A stretch of DNA of 64,000 nucleotides from Blepharisma japonicum. Its lineage: Eukaryota > Ciliophora > Heterotrichea > Heterotrichida > Blepharismidae. The notes beneath the pieces are model-generated. The model made no database searches. It was given only the letters and a program-made list of their open reading frames with translations, and was not told the DNA's origin. The DNA lies in assembly GCA_949751835.1 (NCBI GenBank), contig CATKHK010000043.1, positions 310,001 to 374,000 on the forward strand, read 5' to 3'. Below are positions 45,211-56,278 of the stretch, one piece after another. How positions within the stretch are numbered: position 1 is the stretch's first letter; each line of letters opens with the position of its first letter. A program made the position numbers and the translations under genes.

Positions 45211-46119
45211 ATGTCAGAAAACAACGCCAAAAAACGTGGGAGAAAAAGGTCCATTATCAAGCCACCAAGTAAAAAGCTCAAGCTCGAGGCCTCTCCTTCT
45301 AAAGATCGATCAATTTTCCCAATAAATCCTATAATTTCCTTTGATTTCCTCAAAAATAAAAACAAGTCTAGCAATGAGCTCTTGCAAGATTATCAAGAAT
45401 TGCATTCCTCCTTCACCACAATTTGTTCCTTTCATCAAAGCAAGACCCTAATTAAAAATATTGCCAAAATTATTGAATCCCAGTTTGAAATAGATGGACA
45501 ATCTTTGATTGAAATGCTGAATGCAATTCAAAATGATTTGGCTATGAGTGACTTTGAATTACTGACATGAGCAGCAATTCTTGAAAGGATCAACGCTAAA
45601 GAATTTTTAATTCCAATCAGAAATTTATTAAGCAATTTTGCATTTGTTGCAAAAAGTTCTTTAAATGACGGTATGGAGCCTTTTCAAGCCTTTATGGTTT
45701 CAAAGAGACCAAACTTTGTAGAAGAATACAATGAATGAATTAAAACAGTTAAGGATTCATTCTCAATCAATTTAAGAGATATTAACCAGAAATACAAAGA
45801 GTTGCGAAAGACAAGAGATGATAGCCCTGCAGAAAGTATTTCAACCTGCTATTCTATTTATGTAGATGATGAACTCAATTTAACTTCTCCCTATGACTAT
45901 GACATACTGACAAACGAAAACGGAGAATATCGAAGTTCAAGGGAAGATCCAGTAACACCGAAAAAAACACCGGATTTTCCACAATTCGAAAAATCTGAAA
46001 GTTTAAGTGCGGAGATTGAGTATTATTTTAAGTCTGATAGACTTTCGCCCTATTGTACTTTTGAAAACCCTGAAAATAAAGCTGACAGTGACTCGTCATC
46101 ATTACTGAGTGCAGAGTAA
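45211..46119 (+). CDS. Hypothetical nuclear-type protein with basic N-terminus
   Basis: Predicted 302 aa with two TGA Trp codons. It begins with an AT-hook-like and NLS-like basic stretch (KKRGRKRSIIKPPSKKLKL). Residues about 40-200 look folded and helical (for example SFTTICSFHQSKTLIKNIAK). The C-terminal third is acidic and Ser/Thr-Pro-rich (SREDPVTPKKTPDFPQF), probably disordered. I do not recognise a family. Composition suggests a chromatin- or DNA-associated protein. Confidence 0.68.
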
Positions 46120-46443
46120 GAAATTTAATTAAATTTTTGAAAGGAATAAATGGTAGTCCGAGAAGGCAAGATTTGGCCAGGATTGTTGAAATATTACTTA
46201 AGCAGCGTTAATAAAGTTTACTGTATTAAGATGGAGAGGTTAATAGATGATAACCATGTGATTCATTAATTTATTAGAAATAAATAATTATTTTCAAAGT
46301 TTTATTAACAAAATCAACAATTTTTTTCTTATTTGCTTTTAAACTTTTATTATCACCGAACTATAGATCTTTATAAGCAGCCGATTAAGCTTAAATATCC
46401 ATTGCTCTTAATTACTGTTAAACTAATACCTAATATTTTTGTT
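46120..46443. other. Intergenic with a short open frame
   Basis: It holds a 39-codon frame (46150-46269, MVVREGKIWPGLLKYYL...) of gene-like composition but no homology I recognise; otherwise AT-rich. Confidence 0.4.
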
Positions 46444-48477
46444 ATGAATAAAAAGACCCAGTATCAAGAAGATATCATAAAATCAGTTCTTGGTCTGCTC
46501 CATTCCAATCAATACTTTAAAGCGCTTACTTCGCTTGAACAAGAATCTAAAATCAGGCTGCACTCTTATGGGAAAGAAATTGATTTTCTTTATGATCTTC
46601 TAATGGATGGACGATTTGATGATGCGGAAAAGTTTATCCAGCCTCTGCGTTCTCGCTCCGAATTTAACTATACAAAAGTTTTATATGAAATTCGTAAACA
46701 AAAATTCCTTGAATCAATCGAAAATTCAGATTCACCAAACCTTCAAGAGCTTGTGAATGCTTTAAAAGAAATAGAGTCTTTGGCAAGTAAAGAAGAATTC
46801 AACACACTTTGTTTATGCCTCAGCCTCGATAAAATCACTGATCATGCTGATTACTCCGACTGAACTATATGGAAAGGCCGTTATTATTGCTTTAATGAAT
46901 GCATAAAATACATGAATCATGTATATCCTATAACAAACTATCAGAAACCCAAAATAAATTTAGAAGAAGTTGTCCTGAAATCTCTTGACTCTGAATTTTC
47001 TCCTAAAAACGAAAAAATCGAAGGCACAAGCCCAAGGGTTTTGAAAACAAGCACTCAAGGCTCCAGAGAAAGTTCGCGGTACTCTTATAACATGAACCCA
47101 GAAAATAAAAAAATTGAACCAAATGAAGGGAGTTTTGTGATTAATGAAAGCGAAACAGACAAAGAAAGCAAAAAAAGCGTCAGCTGGAATATTGGCAGCA
47201 AAGAAGAACAAGAAATAGGAAAAGACCCGGAAAATCCCAAAAGTGTGTTTATTGAGTCGCTTGATATTTCAAGTGAAGAGCCACAACAAGAAGAAAAAGA
47301 GGAAGAAGAAGACGAAAGCCATGGCTTTGCACCGACGAATTATGAATTGATGGCCCAATTCGATCCAAGCACTTTAAGAGAAGTCACCAAAGTAAAAGAT
47401 ATACAACCTATCCGTGCCTGTGCATTTAACCATGATGGGGATTATTTTGTATTAGGAACGAACTCAAAAACGCTCAAAGTCTGCTCATTGCATAACATTG
47501 TTGATGGACTAATTTATAATGAGCAGCAAGGTAGGGAGCAGTTTATTGATATTGTATTTGAAATGAATAATGTTCATTATGGCTCAGTTTACTGTGTAGA
47601 TTGGTCAAATTCAGGACAACAAATTGCTTCAGGGTCCAATGATAAGTCAATAAAAGTCATTTATGCACCTGATTTTTTGACTCTTCAAGAAACGAACTCA
47701 GAAACAGTGATTTATTCAAATGGGAGATATCTAACTGGGGAAGGAGATTTACCAGAACTGCAAGAAAGACTGCTAACAGGCCATGAAGGAACGGTAAGAA
47801 CTGTGCTGTTCCATCCTGTTGACGAAAGAGTATTAATGAGTGGAGGTATTGCAGATGCTTCTTTAAAATTATGAAATACAGAAACTGGGCAAAATTACCA
47901 AAGTTTAACTGGCCACTTAGGTGCAATTTACAGCATTGCAGCAGCTGGAGATGGCACTTATGTTTGTAGTGTAGGGACAGATAAGAAAGTCAGGGTTTGG
48001 GATATAAGAAGCGCTAAATGCGGTATCAGCATGAATGGAGAAATGTTTTCAGAAATGAACTCGATCACAGTCAATAATTCTATCCAAAATATCAAAGCGG
48101 AAACCAAAATAAAAATCGCCAAAATGTACATGAATAATAGAGCCTTGAATAAACCCCAACAAAATAATCAGAAATTAGCTGCAGTTGGACATACAGACGG
48201 AACTGTCTCTATTTGGGATATCACAGCTGGTAAACTCTTCAGTAAATATACATATCACTCATCAGAGTGCCGATCTGTTGACTTCTCATCAAATGGGCAA
48301 TGGATCGCATCAGGGTCTTTTGACTCAACATTAGGACTTATAGACATGTCGAAAGGCCAAGTTTTCAAACTCGAGCCCCACATGGATCGCATTGTGAGTG
48401 CTAAGTGGCATCCATCTCTCCCTATTTTGCTCTCAACATCTGCAGATAAAACTGCACGCATTTTTTCTATATGCTAA
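46444..48477 (+). CDS. WDR47: WDR47 (Nemitin)-like WD40 protein
   Basis: Predicted 677 aa. WDR47 associates with microtubules and is needed for ciliary central-pair formation in animals. The N-terminus has the LisH/CTLH region: QEDIIKSVLGLLHSN, LYDLLMDGRFDDAEKFIQPL, then LCLCLSLDKITDHADYSDW, matching human WDR47 including the final Trp (here TGA). A charged, low-complexity linker follows (about 155-310). The C-terminal WD40 propeller has repeats such as GSVYCVDWSNSGQQIASGS, SLKLWNTETGQNYQSLTGH and GTVSIWDITAGK. The ATG at 46444 (MNKKTQYQED) is chosen over one 37 codons upstream because the upstream part is hydrophobic noise. Single exon. Confidence 0.88.
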
Positions 48478-48497
48478 GATAAATATTCTATTATTAA

Positions 48498-49997
48498 ATG
48501 GACCCTTTTTTCATTGCAGCAAGCAAACTTCGTAGGAAGCATTATGATGAATGTATTGAAATATGTGACCAATTACTAGCAAAAAATGCATATGATCAGG
48601 CTGCGTGGTTCTTGAAATGTAGAGCTTTAACGTTAAAATGCTGGATTGATGATCTTGAAATTGATGAAGAAGGTATGGCCGATATTATGCTTGATGAAAA
48701 TTCAGTCGCTGCAGTTCCAAGGCCAGGAACTTCAATTCAAAGACCAAATACTTCAGCAAGTGGGGGAATTTCTCCAGCTATGAGGCCAGTTACTCGAGGT
48801 GGGAGACCTATAACTGGATTTGCGAGACCTGGATCTGCAAGACCAACTTCATCATCAGGTTCTATAGAAGCTGCAATTAGATCACAAACTGGAAAACCAG
48901 GCACGGCAAGGCCGGTCACAAGCTCTGGAAGATATCTAAGATTAGGGACAGCTTCAATGCTAAGTACCGGAGATCAATTTATTGTTGCAGAAAAACTTGA
49001 TATGAAAAGAATGGCTCAAAAGCAGGCTATCGCTAAAGCGCTATGTGATTATTTGATATATGTTGACCATAACCCAAAAAAGGCTTTAGAGTTATGTGCC
49101 GAAGCTACAGTTGTGTCTGGCTTTCAAGATTGATGGTGAAAATCGAGACTTGGAAAATGCTATTTCCAGCTTGGACTGTTTAGAGATGCACAAAAGCAGT
49201 TTGAAAGCAGTTTAAAACAAGAAGATATGATTCCTACACATGTAGAACTAGCAAAAGTGTATATCCGGCTAGATCAACCTAATTTCGCACTAAATCAGCA
49301 TAAAAAAGCACTAGATAAACATCAAGAAAATGAGAATTTGACATTAGCATTAGCCAGAGTCAATGAGCTCATGAATAATGCTGATTTAGCTGCTTCTCTT
49401 TTTAAAGCAGTTTTGCAAGTAAACCCATGCAATATTGAAGCAATAGCATCCCTCGCTTCTCACAATTTCTATACAGACCATCCAGAAGTTGCCCTAAGGT
49501 TTTATAGAAGGCTGCTACAGCTAGGAATCAGCAACGTAGAAATTTGGAATAATTTAGGATTAGCTTGCTACTATGCAGGACAATATGACTTGTGCATGAA
49601 ATGCATGGAAAGAGCTTTGGATGCTGACGATAGCAATGGAGATGTGTGGTACAACATTGCAAATATCGCAATAGGCATGGGAGAGCTGAACATGGCTTAC
49701 CATGCCCTTAAAGTTGCTGTAAGCGTAGAAAATACACATGCAGAAGCTTTTAATAATTTAGGAGTTCTAGAATTGAGAAAAGGAAATGTAGAGCAAGCAA
49801 GAAATTATTATCAGTCAGCCATAAGGATTGCTGACTATTTGTATGAACCACTCTATAACTCAGCGCTGCTTGCATTTAGAACTGGAGAAATGCAAGAAAG
49901 CTACAACCTTGTGCAGAAAGCTCTAACAATATTTCCTGATCATGCTGACTCTAAGGAGCTCTTAAAGACCCTAAAACAGCATTTTGATTCTTTATAA
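48498..49997 (+). CDS. BBS8: BBS8/TTC8 BBSome subunit
   Basis: Predicted 499 aa. BBS8 is a TPR subunit of the BBSome, the coat that moves membrane cargo in cilia. Diagnostic conserved stretches: the Arg/Pro/Gly-rich PVTRGGRPITGFARPGSAR, TARPVTSSGRYLRLGTASML, then FQDWWWKSRLGKCYFQLG, where human TTC8 reads KDWWWKVQIGKCYYRLG. TPRs fill the C-terminal half (for example RFYRRLLQLGISNVEIWNNL, NLGVLELRKGNVEQARNYY), ending LKTLKQHFDSL. In the WWW, codons are TGA-TGG-TGA. 20 bp after WDR47. Decayed partial copies lie at 51589-51885 and 54890-54960. Confidence 0.96.
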
Positions 49998-50010
49998 GTT
50001 AATTTTAAAC

Positions 50011-50994
50011 CTATTTCTTCGTAAATTTTTTCTTTCCTGGTCTAAAAGATGTAACGACGTCCAATCTTTGGGTGATATTATATATTCCGGCCATTTGTAT
50101 TCCTGATTTCAAAGCATAATTTGGTCCTGTGTATCCCCAATAGTCCCAACTCCCAAAATAATTAATTTGCCCTAGTGTGAGGCACTGTGGGTAAATGACA
50201 ATGATGTTATTGGCTTCAGCCCATTCATTAAGACCAGTATCCTTAACGAATTCGAGTCCAATCCAGTAGTGATTCTGCTTCCAGCTATGAAGTGCGACAT
50301 GAACTTTGCATGGGTTATCAACGCAATACTCAGGTTGATAAATGTAGCCGAAAGTGTCCATTCCTGCGCTGGAATTAGATACAAACTCATGCTGAGGGAA
50401 ACTGTACAAATTTGAAGAATTCTGAGTAACTGGTGGCTTTAAAGTGCCATAAATTGTTTTTAACAAAAGTCCAGCTGCATCAACATTGCATTTGTTTATG
50501 TATGGAAGATCAGGAAAATCACAAGGATTTCCTTTATCGACAGTAATCCATCCATACTCAACTACCAGGTTAGTTGCTGTAGTAATTCTACTAGTATTCA
50601 TAAAACTTTGATAATAAGCATAGAGTTTTTTTCTCACACTATTAATTGTAGTTATATCTTCAGATGATTCAAAAATTCAAACGCGATTATTTGCTAAGTT
50701 TGCAACATCGTCAATATTCCCTGCTGAAGCCTGTTCTTTAGTATATTGAACTAAAGCATCAATATTTATTAAATATCCAGCCTCGCTACATGCAGTGTCT
50801 GACGTTACAGATGAACCTTGGGCGCAGTAATACGGCACACCTCAAAAAAGGCCTACTCCCTCGCAATCTGCAGAGAATGCAACATTTAGCTGGACTGCCA
50901 TATTTGCTCCAGGATCCAAACCTGAGGCACTGAATGCCTGGGATGATAAAGAAAGACCTAAAAGTCCCAAGAAGAAAGCAAATTTCTTCACCAT
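50011..50994 (-). CDS. Secreted PHB-depolymerase-like protein, copy 1
   Basis: Predicted 327 aa with in-frame TGA Trp. Signal peptide MVKKFAFFLGLLGLSLSSQ. It belongs to the circularly permuted alpha/beta-hydrolase family of poly(3-hydroxybutyrate) depolymerases: N-terminal box then ANMAVQLNVAFS, PYYCAQG, Asp in ESSEDITT, His in HVALHSWKQ, and SWDYWGYTGPNYALKSGIQM. The nucleophile box GLSSG of active enzymes reads GLDPG, so the catalytic Ser is missing, and the oxyanion Cys motif (HGC/GCWDWW) has also changed. It may be an inactive esterase or a secreted binding protein. Copy 2 is nearly identical. Confidence 0.85.
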
Positions 50995-51411
50995 ATTTTA
51001 GTATACAAGACCGCAGAGTAAGTGGCGGAATAAAATAATGTTATTTAGATGATTAATGGTCATTTTTGATAAAAGATTAGCAGTTCATAATAAAAATTCA
51101 AAGGAATTTCTAATTCTTAGTAAATCATTTCAAATCTATCCAAATGGCTATCCTTTAACAGTATTGAAAATATAGAAATTTTTAGCTAAAACAGAGTAAT
51201 ATTTCAAAATAATTTATATATATTTTAAAAATTATTTCTAATTGTTTTCTTTAATTAAACTATCAAGTTTTCATAACTAATAGTTGGGAAAATTTGATTT
51301 TGTCGAGATGATAATGATGACAATAATAGGAAAGTAAAGATAAAGCATTTTTGAGCGCAAACAGATTGTGAAGATTTATGAAAACATTTAGCACTTAATT
51401 ATCCTTAGAGT
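50995..51411. repeat. Duplicated 5' flank of PHB copy 1
   Basis: It resembles the flank of copy 2 (53221-53640), for example the shared stretch beginning near TTATTTCTA and the segment ending ACTTAATTAT. The first part also resembles the flank of copy 3. Confidence 0.65.
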
Positions 51412-51567
51412 ATACAAATTTGTAAAATTTGAGAAATTGCTAGTTGTAATGTGCAATAAATCGATTCAGCAAAAGACCAGCTACATCGAGTTGTATGCTA
51501 TTTAAAAATGGAGCTCCATAATACCAGCAAGGATTTTCTTCATTGCTAGTAATCCATGCAAAATTAT
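51412..51567 (-). pseudogene. Fragment of a PHB-depolymerase-like gene (copy 3 type)
   Basis: It is similar to 55366-55518 within copy 3 (shared CAAATTTG, AAATCGATT, TGGAGCTCCATAATACCAGC), covering only an internal part of the gene. No complete frame. It abuts a BBS8-derived fragment at about 51589. Confidence 0.75.
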
Positions 51568-51588
51568 AGAAGCTGATTATATCATAAA

Positions 51589-51885
51589 CCGGAAAAACTA
51601 GGCATGGAAAAGCAGGTCACACAAGCTCTGGAAAACATCTAAGACTAGGGACAGCCTCAATGCTAAGCACTGTAGATCAATTTATTGTTGTGGAAAAACT
51701 TGATATGAAAAGAATGGTTCAAAAGTAGGCTATGCTTAAGCCCTATATGATTATTTTGATATATGTTGATCATAACCAAAAAATGGCTTAGGATTAGCTC
51801 GTTATTATGCAGGAATATATGACTTGTCCATGAAATGCATGGAAGGAGCTTTGGATGCTGACTATAGCAATGGAGATTTTGATAT
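51589..51885 (+). pseudogene. Decayed fragments of BBS8
   Basis: 51589-51792 matches BBS8 48889-49087 (GGTCACA, ACTTGATATGAAAAGAATGG), and 51793-51885 matches BBS8 49554-49645 (ATGACTTGT, GCTTTGGATGCTGAC). About 470 bp of BBS8 lying between the two matched parts is missing. The frame is broken by in-frame stops and small changes. Confidence 0.85.
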
Positions 51886-52248
51886 TTTTTATTTAATTTG
51901 ATATGATATAATTACTTTTAAAATTGACTATTTCATCATTTTTTGATGCCTAGGTCGAGAACATTTTTCGATTCTGAATAACTGATTGGAAAACATTCAA
52001 CCTTTAAAGCTTAAACCGTCTTACAAAAGATGACTCTCTTCCCAGCAGGTGATCCCGAAAAACTCCCGTCACCTTTTTCAGATAAGTTTTCATCTATCAA
52101 ATGACTGTAAAAAATTCTTAGTGTTTTTTATTTTTTAAAAATTATAAGGACGGCAGAAAAAAAGTCATATATGCTTAATTTAATTTGTGCTCAAATGCAA
52201 TGAATTGCACTTTTATTTAAAGTTATTTACATCTTCCTCAGTTATCTC
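51886..52248. other. Non-coding spacer in duplicated region
   Basis: AT-rich except for 52030-52110, a 26-codon open frame (MTLFPAGDPEKLPSPFSDKF...) with no homology I recognise; nothing else. Confidence 0.4.
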
Positions 52249-53220
52249 TTAGTTAAATTGTTTACTTGGTCTAAAAGACGTAACAACATCCAATCTTTGA
52301 GTGATATTATATATTCCGGCCATTTGTATTCCTGATTTCAAAGCATAATTTGGCCCTGTATATCCCCACCAGTCCCAACTCCCAAAATAATTTTGATTTA
52401 GTTGAAGCAGCTGTGGGTATATGACAATGATGTTATTGGCTTCAGCCCATTCATTAAGACCAGAGTCCTTAACGAATTCGAGTCCGATCCAGTAGTGATT
52501 CTGCTTCCAGCTATGAAGTGCGACATGAACTTTGCATGGGTTTTTAACACAATACTCAGGTTGATAAATGTAGCCGAAAGTATCCATTCCTGCACTGGAA
52601 TTAGATACAAACTCATGCTGAGGGAAACTGTACAAATTTGCAGAATTCTGAGTAACTGGTGGCTGTAATGTGCCATAAATTGTATTTAACAAAAGTCCAG
52701 CTGCATCGAGTTTGCATTGAACTATATATGGAATATCATTATAATCACAAGGATTTCCTTTATCGACAGTAATTCATCCATACTCAACTACCAGGTTAGT
52801 TGCTGTAGTAATTCTACTAGTATTCATAAAACTTTGATAATAAGCATAGAGTTTTTTTCTCACACTATTAATTGTAGTTATATCTTCAGATGATTCAAAA
52901 ATTCAAACGCGATTATTTGCTAAGTTCGAAACATCATCAATATTCCCTGCTGAAGCCTGTTCTTTAGTGTATTGGACTAAAGCATCAATATTTATTAAAT
53001 ATCCAGCCTCGCTGCATGCAGTATTTGATGTTACAGATGAACCTAAGGCACAATAATACGGCACACCTCAAAAAACACCTACTCCCTCGCAGTCTGCAGA
53101 GAATGCAACATTTAGCTGGACTGCCATGTTTGCTCCGGGATCCAAACCTGAAACACTGAATGCCTGGGATGATAAAGAGAGACCTAAAAGTCCCAAGAAG
53201 AAAACAAATTTCTTCACCAT
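52249..53220 (-). CDS. Secreted PHB-depolymerase-like protein, copy 2
   Basis: Predicted 323 aa in one frame through TGA Trp codons. Signal peptide MVKKFVFFLGLLGLSLSSQA. Very similar to copy 1 throughout, ending FRPSKQFN instead of FRPGKKKFTKK. As in copy 1 the nucleophile box reads GLDPG (no Ser), Asp is kept (SSEDITT), and the His motif reads HVALHSW. Located in the middle of the segmental duplication, flanked by decayed BBS8 fragments on the left and a decayed copy of the gene at 56279 on the right. Still an intact frame, so it may be expressed. Confidence 0.83.
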
Positions 53221-53909
53221 ATTTTTGTATAAGATACCACAGAGTAGTGCCAGCATAAGATTAGAATTTAAATAATGTTATTTAGATGACTAATTGTCAG
53301 TTTTAATAAAGATCAGCATGAATAAAATTCAATGGAATTTCTATTCTTAGTAATTATTTCGAATCTTTCTAAATGGCTTACCTTTAATAATATTTGGAAA
53401 TATAAAAAATTTTAATTAAAAGAGTAATATTTTCAATATAATTTATTTGTATTCCAAAAATTATTTCTACTTGTTTCCTTTAATTAAACAAACAAGTTTA
53501 CAAAATTAATAATTGGGGAAAAAAGTTTTTGTTGAGATGGTGATGACAAAATAATAAGGAGGTAAAATAAAGTTTTTTTAATCGTAGACAGACGTTGAAG
53601 CTTTTAGAAAACACTCAATACTTAATTATGCTTAGAGTGCAGGGGAGAAAAAGCAAATAATCCATTTGGAGCACATTTTCGTCATAAAGATGGATATGAG
53701 CTTTCCCTTTTGGTTTATGCCTGGCTTTTTGGTATTAGTTCCTGGAATAGATAATTGACTGCAAAAACCCAAGACCTCAAAGTAACTAGGAAGAGTATAA
53801 TTGAGCCCTGCCTTTCGGAAATACAAGCTTGGTAAGACAGATAAAGAGGAAGACTCAACTATTAAACCACTTTTTAAAAGTTGCTATATATCATATCTAA
53901 CAATTACTT
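53221..53909. repeat. Duplicated flank of PHB copy 2, with unexplained open frame
   Basis: 53221-53640 resembles the flank of copy 1. 53632-53826 (minus) holds a 64-codon open frame (MYFRKAGLNYTLPSYFEVLG...) of gene-like composition with no recognised homology. Confidence 0.5.
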
Positions 53910-54010
53910 TTTCAATTTCAGTCTAATAATAGAATTTAATATTGGAAAGATCAATATGCATTTTAATCAATAGCTTAGTTGTTTTGCCGAATTTTGCCCT
54001 AAAAGGAGTA
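53910..54010 (-). pseudogene. Decayed fragment of the 56279-56725 gene
   Basis: It resembles 56290-56420 (shared TCAGTCTAATA, GAAAGATCAATATGC), the 3' part of the gene next to PHB copy 3. No open frame of useful length. Confidence 0.7.
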
Positions 54011-54889
54011 GCTTATATGCTTAGCGTAAATTATTAAATCTTTTATTTCCACTTTTACATTTAAAAAGCTGTTCCAATTTTCAAATTGATCATTTCCTTA
54101 TTTTTAATAAACTGTGAGTTTATTTTACTAAATTAATATTTTGATTTCAAATATCTTAAAGACTTGTCTTGATTTCTTAAAACTTTATAAATAGAAAGCT
54201 TAATAAGCTATCAAAATATAAGAAACTCAAATAGCATCTTGTATTTTCGTAAGCTTAAAAATTTTAAATATCGCTCTGGGAGTTATATTACAATTGGGAT
54301 ATTTTGAATTAGCTTATACTTCCAGGATATGTTTCTAATAAACATATATTGATTAATTTGGCCTATTTAATATTCTTATTGTTAATTTTATATGTATTTC
54401 ATAGGATTTTTACATGGAGCTTCTAAATTATTTTGCGAGAGTTTTTCTCTGTTTTTTTCAACTGTGCTTCAAGTACTCCAGTAGATCTTTATGTAGGACA
54501 TTGAGATAGATAGATGAAGAAATTTCGCATTCATCGTGGGAAAAAACCAGAAGCAAATATCTGTGAAATGCTGCTACATATACTTTAAAAAGTAATTAAA
54601 AATAGTGATTCTGTAAAAAATAATCAAAGTTGATTATTACCTTTAGACATTAATTTTCTAGACTTATGCTCTAAAAAGCGCTCTTTTTATTGAATAATAA
54701 TTCTGCAGCCCTGAATAATAATATTGACAGTGAGGGCAAGCTCTAATAGTAAAATTGTCCAATGGACTGATAACAGCAAACTTATACTTCAGCAAGGGTG
54801 ATTTATGAACAAAATGATGTGTATCAGAAATCCAGAGTTCTCAACAACATCAATTGATCTAATCTTAAAGAGATTTGCAAAAATCATTT
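54011..54889. other. Spacer, AT-rich
   Basis: No complete gene. A + strand stretch near 54500-54595 has gene-like composition (IEIDRWRNFAFIVGKNQKQI if TGA is Trp) but no start or homology I recognise. Confidence 0.4.
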
Positions 54890-54960
54890 ATTACCAGAGT
54901 ATATGGACTTTAAGGGCCTACTAAAGACACTAAAACAGCATTTTTATTCTTTATAAGTTA
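54890..54960 (+). pseudogene. Decayed BBS8 3' end
   Basis: It resembles BBS8 49935-50010: the encoded PEYMDFKGLLKTLKQHFYSL versus PDHADSKELLKTLKQHFDSL, with the following TAAGTTAATTT also shared. It stands right before PHB copy 3, as BBS8 stands before copy 1. Confidence 0.85.
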
Positions 54961-54968
54961 ATTTAAAC

Positions 54969-55952
54969 CTATTCCTTAGTTAAGCTTATCTGGCCAGGTC
55001 TAAAAGATGTAATAACTTCCAAGCTTTGTGTAAGATTATAAATTCCAGCCATTTGGATCCCTGATTTCAAAGCATAATTTGGTCCTGTGTATCCCCACCA
55101 ATCCCAGCATCCATCTGAATTAATCTGTGACTGTGGAAGCACTTGTGGGTAAATGACTACAATGTTATTGGCTTCAGCCCAGCCGTTAAGGCCATTATTC
55201 TTAATAAAAACAGCTCCAACAGCATCATAGTTCTGATTGCAGCCATGAAGAGCGACATGAACTTTGCATGCATTTTCAATGCAATATGCAGGTTGATAAA
55301 TCCAGCCGAAAGTGTCCATTCCTGCGCTGGAGTTGGACACAAACTCATGTTGAGGGAATTGATACAAATTTGCAAAATTCTGAGAAACTGCTGGCTGTAA
55401 AGTGCCATAAATCGATTTTAGCAAAAGTCCAGCTGCATCGAGTTGACAGTTATTTATAAATGGAGCTCCATAATACCAGCAAGGATTTCCTTCATTGCTA
55501 GTAATCCATGCAAAGTTGGCTTGTTGGTCAAATGTTGCATTAATTCTATGATTGTCCATAAGGCTTTGGTAATAAGCATAGAGTTTTCTTCCTACGCTTT
55601 GGTTTACAACTTCATCCTTTGCTCCTGCAAAAATCCAAACATGGTCCGTTGCTACGTTCACTACATTGTCAATGTTCCCAGCTGAAGCTTGATCTTTAGT
55701 GTATTGGACTAAAGCTTCTGTATTTATTAAATATCCAGCATTGAGGCATGCAGTAGATGCTGTTACTGCTGAACCTTGGGCACAGTAATATGGTGCTCCT
55801 GCAATAAGGCCTGCTCCTACGCTGTCTGCAGAAAATGCAATGTTCAATTGGACTGCCATATTTGCGCCAGCACCCAAACCTGAGGCAGTGAATGCCTGGG
55901 ATGATAAAGAAAGGCCTAAAAGTCCCAAGAAGAAAACAATTTTCTTCACCAT
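54969..55952 (-). CDS. Secreted PHB-depolymerase-like protein, copy 3
   Basis: Predicted 327 aa with an uninterrupted frame and no TGA. Signal peptide MVKKIVFFLGLLGLSLSSQA. The least changed copy: it keeps Asp (AGAKDEVVN), the HGC motif (VALHGCNQN) and the SDGCWDWWGYTG region of PHB depolymerases. The nucleophile box, however, reads GLGAG where active enzymes have GLSSG, so the catalytic Ser is replaced by Gly. Active-site His and Asp remain, which suggests selection on the fold or ligand pocket. It begins 9 bp after a decayed BBS8 3' end, in the same relative position copy 1 has to intact BBS8. Confidence 0.87.
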   Translation of the reverse strand: MVKKIVFFLGLLGLSLSSQAFTASGLGAGANMAVQLNIAFSADSVGAGLIAGAPYYCAQGSAVTASTACLNAGYLINTEALVQYTKDQASAGNIDNVVNVATDHVWIFAGAKDEVVNQSVGRKLYAYYQSLMDNHRINATFDQQANFAWITSNEGNPCWYYGAPFINNCQLDAAGLLLKSIYGTLQPAVSQNFANLYQFPQHEFVSNSSAGMDTFGWIYQPAYCIENACKVHVALHGCNQNYDAVGAVFIKNNGLNGWAEANNIVVIYPQVLPQSQINSDGCWDWWGYTGPNYALKSGIQMAGIYNLTQSLEVITSFRPGQISLTKE

Positions 55953-56278
55953 ATTTTGTATAGTAAAACCAGCTGAGCAAGTGACGGCATAAGATTAAAA
56001 ATTTAAATAAAATTATTTAATTATCATTAAAATAAATGATTAATGGTCCTTTTGGAATAAAAGATTAACAAAATCATAAGTAAAAATAAAAAGGAATTCC
56101 AATTCTTAAATTAATTATATGGAATCTTCTGTATATGGCTATCCTACAGCAATTTTTGAAATATGAGAAATCTTTAATTAAAATAGCAATAATCTTTACA
56201 TAAATTAATTTATATTTTCAAAATTTATTTTTACTTGCTCGTCTTTAAATTAAAATTATCAGTTTGATGATCTAAATT
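55953..56278. repeat. Duplicated flank of PHB copy 3
   Basis: Its start resembles the 5' flanks of copies 1 and 2 (TTAATGGTC, GGAATTCCAATTCTTA); no gene in it. Confidence 0.55.
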
